Positions 33,870 to 41,247 of a stretch of DNA of 64,000 nt are shown here, one piece after another. The notes beneath the pieces are model-generated. The model was given only the letters and a program-made list of their open reading frames with translations. It did no database searches and was not told where the DNA came from. Position 1 is the first letter of the stretch, and every line of letters starts with the position of its first letter. Source of the stretch: Methylococcaceae bacterium UBA6146 (lineage in GTDB: Bacteria > Pseudomonadota > Gammaproteobacteria > Methylococcales > Methylomonadaceae); contig DIUY01000002.1 in assembly GCA_002422395.1 (NCBI GenBank), forward strand, positions 124,001 through 188,000. The letters run 5' to 3'. The position numbers were made by a program, and so were the translations under genes.

Positions 33870-35906
33870 TCATTTAATAATCACTTCATCGGTAGTCGAA
33901 ATACGGCCTAACCGTTCCATCAGCACCGCCCAGTCAACGCGGGGATTATAGCCGATCACATCAATCCGTGGCAGGCCGCCGCCTTTGATGATCACATAAC
34001 CCTGTGGCGCGGCTTCCACGCCAGACAATTGACAGACACCCTCGTGCAAATAACAGCCCAAGCCAATTTTGTCGTAGCCGAAAGTTTCAAAGATGCTTAA
34101 AAAGCCTTTTGAAAGCAGATCAGCCGCCGCGCCGCCGCCGATGCTGGCAATATTTTTCACCGCTTTCTGGCTGATACGATGCTTGGAATCATCGTCATCC
34201 GGTGTGCCTAGCCAGGCAAAAAATGTTACTGGACGCCAGTTTTCAAGATAGAGCTGCCTGACAAAGCCTGATAATTTGCCGGTAATGCCGCCAAACTTAA
34301 GTTTTTGGGTGAGCAGGTCCAAGTCTATCCGGTCAATTTCCAGCTCGCCATACAGTTTTGGGAATGCGCTGAACAATCCCGATGACGCGAGGTTGGTGAT
34401 TTTAACGACACCGTCAAACGCATGGATGTCTATTTCACCGTCCAAGCTCAGGGTTTTGTTGCGGTATTCAACTTTGGGGATTGTACCGCCGATACTGCCT
34501 GATAACGGTGTCCAATTTAAGGTCTGCGATAATTGCTTCAGCGATACGTCAGTTAATTTGCCGACAAAATAAACGTCCGGCTCTTGCGCGGCTTTTGCTT
34601 GCCAGCCAAATTGGTCGATGTCGATTGTACCGCCTAAAAAGGGGAGGGTGGTTTTTTTTAGTAGCCGAAGCGTTTTTGCCCGGGTTAAAAATGCCAATGC
34701 CGATGCGCCTATTGGCAACGGGCCAAGTTTTAATGTTTGCCAAGCAACGTGTGAGGGGGTGGCGAATGCGTTATCGTCAGACCAGAACACGGTGCCAGCG
34801 CCGTCTTCAAGGCTGATGCGCGAGGCCGTATCATGGATGGCCAGCTTATTGACGGTTGCCGTCAATGCCGATAAGGCGTTTGCCCTAATGGTTAAGTCGG
34901 CTTTTAACTGGCCGGCCGCCGAGAGGCCGTCCAGTGCCGTTTGCTCAAATAAGGGTTTTAAATAAATGGCGGATAGCTGTTGTAAATCTGCGCTGTGCAG
35001 GGATAGCTGCGCTTTTGCTATGTCCAGTTTTTTTTTGTAGCGAATTAGGGCATTGCCTTTTAACGTGGCAATCTGCGGGTGGCGTAGTTGTGCTGATGTG
35101 ATGGCCACGCTTTGTTGGGCGATATGCCAGTCGCCAGTGGCCGTCAGGCTGATGTTTTGGCGGTCTGTTTCCAGATAAATGGGCTCGGCATACAGCGCCC
35201 CTTTTTTTAAGCGGGTTTCACTTTGCCAATGCCATAACCCATTATCGTCACGGGCTTTTAGTTTGGTCGCCACCGTTAGTTTTTCCGTGGCAAAGCGGCC
35301 ATCTTTAGTTTGTCCGGTCAGGCCATTAATGTCGGCACTTAGCGTCAGGGCTGCCGTTTGCGTATTATTGCCTGAGGCCTTCAAGTTGATGCTGATGAGC
35401 CCCTCGGTTAATTCAAGCGTTGTGGGTAACAGGGGTTGCAAACGCGTGCTGTCCACGGCTTTAACGTTGGCCTGCATTTGCCAATCATCGCCTTGTTGCA
35501 CGGCGTTGACTGTTATGGTTCCGCCCGCCAGTTGCAAGTCGCTTAGCTTGAGGGTGCTGTGGTCTTGCTTTATGGTTAAAGTGAAGCGGGCGTTCGGTGA
35601 TTGCCAGTATTTGGATTGCAAGTTAGCCAGCCCTTGCCTGCACATCAACTCTTTGCCCTGCCAACTGAAATCATCACAACGGATATTGACTAGCGTCAGG
35701 TCATGGAAGGGCTTGGGCAGGCTGAGTTTGTCGATGGTCAACACCAGTTTTTGCGGGGCTTGGGCGGGATCAGTCAGGCCAATGTGGATGCCCTGCACGT
35801 TCCAGCGCGGCGTGGTGATTGAGCCGATGCCTAGAGTGAATTCCGGCAGCGCGTGGGCAACGGGGCAGGCTAGGACAAAAACCAAGAACAAAAATAATTT
35901 GGGCAT
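33870..35906 (-). CDS. ydbH: YdbH-family AsmA-like intermembrane lipid transport protein
   Basis: 678-aa protein with a signal peptide or anchor (MPKLFLFLVFVLACPVAHA) and a long beta-rich AsmA-like region ending in the DctA-YdbH domain (LYGELEIDRIDLD, LSKGFLSIFETFGYDKIGLGC, VIIKGGGLPRIDVIGY). The family, with TamB and YhdP, is implicated in phospholipid transport to the outer membrane. Shorter than E. coli YdbH (about 880 aa). First gene of ydbH-(sORF)-ydbL-rlmD on the minus strand. Confidence 0.85.
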   Translation of the reverse strand: MPKLFLFLVFVLACPVAHALPEFTLGIGSITTPRWNVQGIHIGLTDPAQAPQKLVLTIDKLSLPKPFHDLTLVNIRCDDFSWQGKELMCRQGLANLQSKYWQSPNARFTLTIKQDHSTLKLSDLQLAGGTITVNAVQQGDDWQMQANVKAVDSTRLQPLLPTTLELTEGLISINLKASGNNTQTAALTLSADINGLTGQTKDGRFATEKLTVATKLKARDDNGLWHWQSETRLKKGALYAEPIYLETDRQNISLTATGDWHIAQQSVAITSAQLRHPQIATLKGNALIRYKKKLDIAKAQLSLHSADLQQLSAIYLKPLFEQTALDGLSAAGQLKADLTIRANALSALTATVNKLAIHDTASRISLEDGAGTVFWSDDNAFATPSHVAWQTLKLGPLPIGASALAFLTRAKTLRLLKKTTLPFLGGTIDIDQFGWQAKAAQEPDVYFVGKLTDVSLKQLSQTLNWTPLSGSIGGTIPKVEYRNKTLSLDGEIDIHAFDGVVKITNLASSGLFSAFPKLYGELEIDRIDLDLLTQKLKFGGITGKLSGFVRQLYLENWRPVTFFAWLGTPDDDDSKHRISQKAVKNIASIGGGAAADLLSKGFLSIFETFGYDKIGLGCYLHEGVCQLSGVEAAPQGYVIIKGGGLPRIDVIGYNPRVDWAVLMERLGRISTTDEVIIK

Positions 35907-36011
35907 TGGGTTAGGTGATTGCCGAAAAAGAACGCCCCATCAACAAGGTGCTGATCCGTAAAAAAATGTCCACCAAAACCACAAGAGGCATGAAATAATT
36001 TTGGCGACATA

Positions 36012-36044
36012 ACGACTGCCAGCCCTTCAAGGACTGGCAGTCGT
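36012..36044. repeat. 33-bp palindrome family, copy d
   Basis: ACGACTGCCAGCCCTT / AAGGACTGGCAGTCGT, nearly identical to copy b. It lies between the cysM stop and ydbH start on the minus strand, where it may end cysM transcripts. Confidence 0.8.
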
Positions 36045-36071
36045 TATATCCAGCCACTGTGTAAAATGTTT

Positions 36072-36962
36072 TCAACCAGGAAAAACGCCGGTTGACAAAT
36101 AGCGGTCGCCACGGTCACAGGCAATCACGACGATGACGGCGTCTTCCAGTTCTGCCGCTAAGGTCAATGCCGCAGCCACGGCACCGCCCGAGGAAATGCC
36201 GGCAAAAATGCCTTCTTTTGCGGCTAAGGCGCGGGTGGTCGTTTCTGCCGTAGCCTGACCGACATCAATAATCCGGTCAACCCGCTCCGCTTGGTAAATT
36301 TTAGGCAAATATTCTTTCGGCCAGCGTCTGATGCCGGGGATTTTAGACTCGCCTTCCGGTTGCACGCCGATAATCTGAATGGCTGGGTTTTGTTCTTTGA
36401 GGAATTTTGATGTGCCCATAATCGTGCCGGTCGTACCCATTGAGCTGACAAAATGCGTGATCTGTCCCCGTGTGTCACGCCAAATTTCAGGGCCGGTGCC
36501 TTCGTAATGGGCGCGGGGGTTGTCAGGATTGGCGAATTGGTCGAGGATTTTGCCTTCACCCGCCGCTTCCATACTTCTGGCCAAATCAATCGCCGCTTCC
36601 ATGCTGCCTGCGGCGGGTGTCAGGATAATTTCCGCGCCGTAGGCTTTCATCGAGGCGCGGCGTTCTTCGCTCATGTTGTCCGGCATAATCAACGTCATTT
36701 TATAGCCTTTGATAGCTGCCGCCATTGCCAGCGCGATGCCGGTGTTGCCGCTAGTCGCTTCGATGAGCCGGTCGCCGGGCTTGATGTCGCCCCTGGCTTC
36801 GGCGTGGTTGATCATGCTGAGTGCCGGGCGGTCTTTTACCGAGCCTGCGGGGTTATTGCCTTCCAGCTTAACCAAAATAGTGTTGCGGGTGTTGCCCGGC
36901 AAACGTTGCAGCCGTACTAAAGGGGTGTTGCCGACAAAAGCTTCAATGGTGGGATAAGTCAT
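36072..36962 (-). CDS. cysM: Cysteine synthase B (O-acetylserine sulfhydrylase)
   Basis: PLP enzyme of fold type II that forms cysteine from O-acetylserine and sulphide or thiosulphate. The PLP lysine is in NPAGSVKDRPAL near residue 41, the substrate loop is EATSGNTGIALA, and the phosphate-binding glycine loop is MGTTGTIMG. The ending VVIACDRGDRYLSTGVF is CysM-specific rather than CysK-like. I choose ATG 36962 (MTYPTIEAFVG, 296 aa) over the longer 37007 start because homologues begin there. Confidence 0.94.
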   Translation of the reverse strand: MTYPTIEAFVGNTPLVRLQRLPGNTRNTILVKLEGNNPAGSVKDRPALSMINHAEARGDIKPGDRLIEATSGNTGIALAMAAAIKGYKMTLIMPDNMSEERRASMKAYGAEIILTPAAGSMEAAIDLARSMEAAGEGKILDQFANPDNPRAHYEGTGPEIWRDTRGQITHFVSSMGTTGTIMGTSKFLKEQNPAIQIIGVQPEGESKIPGIRRWPKEYLPKIYQAERVDRIIDVGQATAETTTRALAAKEGIFAGISSGGAVAAALTLAAELEDAVIVVIACDRGDRYLSTGVFPG

Positions 36963-36993
36963 AGCGGTCAGTTCCGTACAAGTTAAGGGTTTT

Positions 36994-37097
36994 AAGTACA
37001 TACTCAAAAGTTTTAGGGCTACGACGGCCCGTCCTCAAAGGACGCGCCGTCGTTTTATGCCGAAAAGCTTATTCATAATGACTTAACCGATTATCCC
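36994..37097 (-). repeat. Dispersed ~110-bp repeat, copy 2 (contains palindrome copy e)
   Basis: Inverse of 29361-29475: CATACTCAAAAGTTTTAGGG, then the 33-bp palindrome at 37021-37053 (ACGACGGCCCGTCC / GGACGCGCCGTCGT), then CGAAAAGCTTATTCATAATG. The palindrome is complete here. It lies just upstream of cysM. Confidence 0.78.
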
Positions 37098-37781
37098 ATA
37101 AAAGCTATGGGCGAAAACGGGCTTTTATTACGGGGCAAAACAGTGGGTGCAAAACTTATTTTCGTACCCCAAAACCACCCAATAAAGCCGATAACATTAA
37201 AGTGGCTATGAGTGGTTTCTTGGTAAAGCGAGACCTAAAAAATAGGGTGGTGGTAAAAAGGGTAATGATATTTTGAAATCAAAAAACATGTTTTTTGATT
37301 TCTCTGTCACTTAGGTATTTGAATGTTTACCACCACCAAAAATAGGTGATATGACACAGATTAGGGCAAACCCAATGCCGCAGCATGTTTTGGGGGCATC
37401 TGGCAATAAGATGATTTTAATGGTTTTTAGTTTTCTTGGCGTTTTCGGCGGAAGCTAATCCCTATTTCTTTGATTGATGCCAGATAAAAGTGACCTTGTT
37501 GAGTTAAGGCTATTTTTATGGGCGCTTAAGCAATAAGTGAGTGATTTAGCATATTATTAACTATAAACTGTGTCATATCACATAGTTCAATGGGTTTGTA
37601 CCTAAGTTCATAGCACAACATGATGTATTTTAAGGTTAAAAAAATATGGCATAATAAGTGCTTAATTTGTTTTTGCAGCACTCTGGTGTTGTACGCCTGT
37701 TATATGGATAGCGGGTGTTCTAAATTTAATCATTAAAAAAAAACCATATCTTCTTCCCACGTTTTATAAGGAAAACAGTTA
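37008..37781. other. 774-nt non-coding region upstream of CorA-like gene
   Basis: Besides the dispersed repeat at its left end it holds a perfect 28-bp palindrome (37275-37302) nested in a 12-bp inverted repeat (37246-37257 and 37326-37337). The rest is AT-rich with no supported reading frame on either strand. It should carry the copper-responsive control of the CorA-like gene if regulation follows that of Methylomicrobium album. Confidence 0.55.
37246..37337. repeat. Nested palindrome: GGTGGTGGTAAA arms around perfect 28-bp palindrome
   Basis: Outer arms GGTGGTGGTAAA (37246-37257) and TTTACCACCACC (37326-37337). Inside, 37275-37302 reads the same on both strands, centred on ACATGT. The size and symmetry suggest a MITE-like or cruciform-forming element, or an operator. 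Confidence 0.8.
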
Positions 37782-38435
37782 ATGAAAGCAAATAGCAAAT
37801 ATATGGCCTCTTTTATTTCTTTAGTTGCAGTAGGCTTGTTGGCGGCTTCTGCGAGCCAGGCGGCGACAAAACCTTCAAGCATTTTCACGTTTACCCCTAA
37901 AGCAACCGATGATGTTTTTTCAGTGAAAAGTAAGGGCTGGCGCGACCCTGCCTTTGGTGATATGGGTTGGACACACCATTCTGACTGGGGGACTGTCCGC
38001 GCCAGACGTGGGGAGACTGTGACAATCAGAATGGCGGCAGCTGATGCGGGTGTCCATCCGGGCATCACAGTTTGGTATCGTGGCGTAGCTGACACGGCCT
38101 CTGACACCTATGTCGTCGACCATTTTTATCCGCAAAATGCAAATTTTGCTAAATTTGGCGCTACCGATGACACGAGCGGCGAAAAACTGGGCAACATCGT
38201 TATGCGCTATATTGTTCATGGGTATGACGCAGATGGCAATACTAAAACAATAAGAAGCATGAAACCTATAAAAGATGGCGTTCCAGGCCAATTGGAAGTG
38301 AGTTTTGTAGCGCCGCGCAATGGCAATTATATGTTTGTGGTAGGTGGTTTTAACCCTGATGCGGGCGTCGACACTACCCTAAAATATAATGTTGATGTTA
38401 ATGTCACACGGACGCCAGCTCCTGTTGCGGAATAA
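37782..38435 (+). CDS. MopE/CorA-like surface copper-binding protein
   Basis: 217-aa secreted protein (signal peptide to about residue 28, ASQAA). It carries the block PAFGDMGWTHHSDWG (residues 56-70) and HFYPQNANFAKFG near 114-126. In MopE of Methylococcus capsulatus, copper is bound by two histidines and a kynurenine made from Trp; the Trp-x-His spacing (Trp130/His132) is matched here by Trp63/His65, and His114 could be the second His. The downstream gene is a MauG-type di-haem protein, the arrangement of corA-corB in Methylomicrobium album, where expression is repressed by copper. Ribosome-binding site AAGGA lies upstream of ATG 37782. I infer a role in copper acquisition. Confidence 0.78.
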   Translation: MKANSKYMASFISLVAVGLLAASASQAATKPSSIFTFTPKATDDVFSVKSKGWRDPAFGDMGWTHHSDWGTVRARRGETVTIRMAAADAGVHPGITVWYRGVADTASDTYVVDHFYPQNANFAKFGATDDTSGEKLGNIVMRYIVHGYDADGNTKTIRSMKPIKDGVPGQLEVSFVAPRNGNYMFVVGGFNPDAGVDTTLKYNVDVNVTRTPAPVAE

Positions 38436-38462
38436 GTGATGTTGGCTAGGCTCTAAAGGCGG

Positions 38463-38493
38463 TTTCCACCGCAAAGGGGATGGGCGGTGGAAA
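38463..38493. terminator. Hairpin between CorA-like and peroxidase genes
   Basis: TTTCCACCGC and GCGGTGGAAA form a 10-bp stem, followed by TTTCTTAATTT on the plus strand, 28 nt after the stop codon. It may partly terminate, giving more CorA-like than peroxidase transcript. Confidence 0.55.
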
Positions 38494-38630
38494 TTTCTTA
38501 ATTTATGCGGGTCATTTGGCGGCAGAATGTGCCAGTGAACCGCAACCGCCTCGCCTTAAGCGGCATAAAACTGAACCCATCCGTCCTAAAGTACAAAATA
38601 TAGTCAAAATAATAATTTACAGGTCATTTT

Positions 38631-40772
38631 ATGAATACAGGTCACGGTTTAAATACGGGTTCGGCCAACTCTTTTCGTGTCATTGTCGCGTCGGGCGCCG
38701 TGTGGTTGTTTGCCGCGCTAATGACGGGTGAAGCCGTAGCGCATGGAAATACACCACCTTCCTTAAAAGGTGTCGTCGCCCCTCCGGTACCGGGTTTACT
38801 TGATGGTGATGCGCCGATTGTTATTGACAAAGCCGCCGCCATTCAGTTAGGCAAGGCATTGTTTTGGGATGTCAATGTGGGCAGTGACGGTATGGCCTGC
38901 GCATCTTGCCATTTTCATGCAGGGGCCGATGGCCGTATTAAAAACCAGCTGTCGCCTGGAAAGCTTAGAAGGCTAAAGCCGACCACACGGACTTTTGAAG
39001 CAGCTGCATCGGGTAGTGATGGCGGCACCAATTACATGTTGAAGGCTAGCGATTTTCCGTTACATCAACTGAGCGATCCGACTGATAAAGAATCATCGGT
39101 GCTGTTTGACACCGATGATGTGGTTTCGTCAGCCGGTGTGTTTTTGGCGCGCTTTAACAGACGGCAAGGCGAGGGCACTCAGGATGATTGCACCCCGAAA
39201 ATGGATGCCATTTTTCATCTAGGCGATTTAAACACGCGCCAAGTCCAGTCTCGGCAAGCGCCTAGCGTGATTAACGCCGGCTTTAATTTCCGCAATTTTT
39301 GGGATGGGCGTGCCAACAATATTTTTAACGGGGTTTCGCAGTATGGTGCGCGTGATGTAAACGCCGGCGTTTGGGTGGTTGGGCAAGATGGCGTTGTCAG
39401 CAAACAGCTATTGCGCTTGGAAAACTCCTCGCTGGCATCGCAAGCCGTGGCGCCACCGGTCAACACGTCAGAAATGTCTTGCAAACAGCGCAACCTGTCT
39501 GATATTGCCCGCAAAGTGCTGCCCCGCCGTCCATTAGAAACTCAAAGCGTCCATCACGCGGATAGTGTGCTTGCCGGTCTGCGCGACTTGTCAGGCAAAG
39601 GGCTTGGCACTTCCTACGAAACGATGATAAAAACGGCCTTTGCCTCCCGTTACTGGACAGGTGCGGGCGAATTTGGCAAACCTGCCGCTTTAGACGCCAC
39701 ACCGTACACGCAGATGGAAGCCAATTTCCCGATGTTTTTTGGCTTGGCGTTGCAGCTTTATCAGCAAACTTTGGTTTCTGACCAAACCCCTTTCGATACC
39801 CCGCGACTTTCAGGGTTCCCACAAATGCCGAAGGGCTTGGATGAGCAGCAGAGAAATGGCCTGAAAATTTTTCTTGATGCCCATTGTCTTGAATGCCATA
39901 AAGGCCCCACTTTTTCTGGTGCGGCGCATCCAAGCATTTATACCCTCTCGGATGCTTTTTCATCACTGCGTTTGGTAAACCGCAAAACCATCAATGGCGC
40001 TTTTGGTGCGAAAGGTGTCGCGCAGGGACTGTTGGACGAGGGGTATTTTAACACCAGCGTCACACCTGTCAGCGCCGATCCGGGCATAGGAGGCCGTGAC
40101 CCGTTTGGTAATCCGTTGTCTTTTAGTCAGCAATACCTGCAGTTTTTGTTGACGGGTAAGCCTTTGATAGATCCAGTGATTGTCAATTCCTGCGATTTGG
40201 ATAACGCGTTTTCCCAAGATTATCTAAAAAGCGAACTTATCGGCGACACTTCTATTGTCGGCGGCTGCGGTGACCGTTCTATCTATGCGAAGGTGCCGAA
40301 AGCCCCCGTACTTTTGGCGGAATTGGAAAAAAGGAATGATGGGCGGGCTATGGTCGCTGTCAACGGTGCGTTTAAAGTGCCATCCTTGCGTAATGTCGAG
40401 CTGACCGGGCCTTATATGCACAATGGCAGTCTGCTTACATTGGAGCAAGTGGTTGATTTTTATTTTCGCGGCGGCAACTTTAAGAATCCCCACCATTTCG
40501 CCACGGTGGTGTTTCCACAAACAATCAGCGCACAAGAAAAAGCCGATTTGGTGGCTTTTTTGAAATCACTGACTGATGAGAGGGTGCGTTGGGAACGCGC
40601 ACCGTTTGACCATCCGGAGTTGGCGATACCTCATGGTCATGAGGAAAGCCCGAGCCCGCAGCATCCTGAGCTGGCAAAGGATCTGTTTTTGCAAGTGCCG
40701 GCGGTGGGCAAAAATGGCAGAGATAGCGCTTTAGGGCCAATAAAGGCGTTCCACACTTATTTGCAGCCTTAG
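38631..40772 (+). CDS. MauG/CCP-type di-haem cytochrome c peroxidase (CorB-like)
   Basis: 713-aa secreted di-haem protein. A signal or anchor segment (about residues 16-38) precedes two haem c sites, CASCH at 90-94 and CLECHKG near 418. The distal ligand region TGPYMHNG is near residue 593, and the ending PHGHEESPSPQHPE is His-rich. It is about twice as long as classical bacterial CCP (about 330 aa) because of inserts, as in methanotroph surface-associated peroxidases. It follows the CorA/MopE-like gene, and MauG-family enzymes oxidise protein Trp residues, so it may make the kynurenine of that protein. Ribosome-binding site AGGT seven nt upstream. Confidence 0.85.
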   Translation: MNTGHGLNTGSANSFRVIVASGAVWLFAALMTGEAVAHGNTPPSLKGVVAPPVPGLLDGDAPIVIDKAAAIQLGKALFWDVNVGSDGMACASCHFHAGADGRIKNQLSPGKLRRLKPTTRTFEAAASGSDGGTNYMLKASDFPLHQLSDPTDKESSVLFDTDDVVSSAGVFLARFNRRQGEGTQDDCTPKMDAIFHLGDLNTRQVQSRQAPSVINAGFNFRNFWDGRANNIFNGVSQYGARDVNAGVWVVGQDGVVSKQLLRLENSSLASQAVAPPVNTSEMSCKQRNLSDIARKVLPRRPLETQSVHHADSVLAGLRDLSGKGLGTSYETMIKTAFASRYWTGAGEFGKPAALDATPYTQMEANFPMFFGLALQLYQQTLVSDQTPFDTPRLSGFPQMPKGLDEQQRNGLKIFLDAHCLECHKGPTFSGAAHPSIYTLSDAFSSLRLVNRKTINGAFGAKGVAQGLLDEGYFNTSVTPVSADPGIGGRDPFGNPLSFSQQYLQFLLTGKPLIDPVIVNSCDLDNAFSQDYLKSELIGDTSIVGGCGDRSIYAKVPKAPVLLAELEKRNDGRAMVAVNGAFKVPSLRNVELTGPYMHNGSLLTLEQVVDFYFRGGNFKNPHHFATVVFPQTISAQEKADLVAFLKSLTDERVRWERAPFDHPELAIPHGHEESPSPQHPELAKDLFLQVPAVGKNGRDSALGPIKAFHTYLQP

Positions 40773-41247
40773 GGGTGTGAGGGTAAGCCCATAACTGTTA
40801 TTGGGCTGTTTTATCCGTCAAAAAAACCGTGCCACTGCATGTCCTTCAAGGATGCGCAGTGGTCAATAAACAGTTCAAATTAACCATTCCAGCAAATTTT
40901 TCCGCTGATCAATCTGCCAGCAAGACCCGCCACAAAAGGGCGGAAAGCCATGGGTGGTGGGTTAAATCTGTAGCTGCACGTTAATAAGCTTGAGTGCAAA
41001 CCTTGTTAGCCTCAGTACAAGCCAAGGCTTGTGCTCCAACCACCACGTTTAACCCACTACTTGCAGTTGTAAGGTGTGGGGTGCAAGCCTTGGTCTGTTC
41101 TAGCACAGGATCAAAGCTTGCGCTCCCCCCGTCTAAACCGCTGCCCGCCAGTTGGAATAACATATAAAGGGCAGTACGCCTTTATGTTGAAAACCAGCAT
41201 CGTGAATTTGCTACAATGCCTGTTTTTTTGCTGAAGTAGAGTAATAA
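40773..41247. other. 475-nt intergenic region rich in short inverted repeats
   Basis: Contains palindrome copy f and, at about 41010-41135, imperfect hairpins such as CAAGCCAAGGCTTG and GCAAGCCTTGG facing AAGCTTGCGCTCC. Their GGAGCGC/AAGC style resembles REP-type elements. A 60-aa minus-strand frame across them is judged non-coding. The tex promoter should lie just before 41248. Confidence 0.5.
40832..40862. repeat. 33-bp palindrome family, copy f (diverged)
   Basis: CCACTGCATGTCCTT / AAGGATGCGCAGTGG, 60 nt after the peroxidase stop. A diverged member of the family, placed as a possible transcript end. Confidence 0.6.

Noticed and set aside
40981..41163. 60-codon minus-strand frame before tex
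   Set aside because: It is made from inverted-repeat DNA and has no ribosome-binding site or conserved content.
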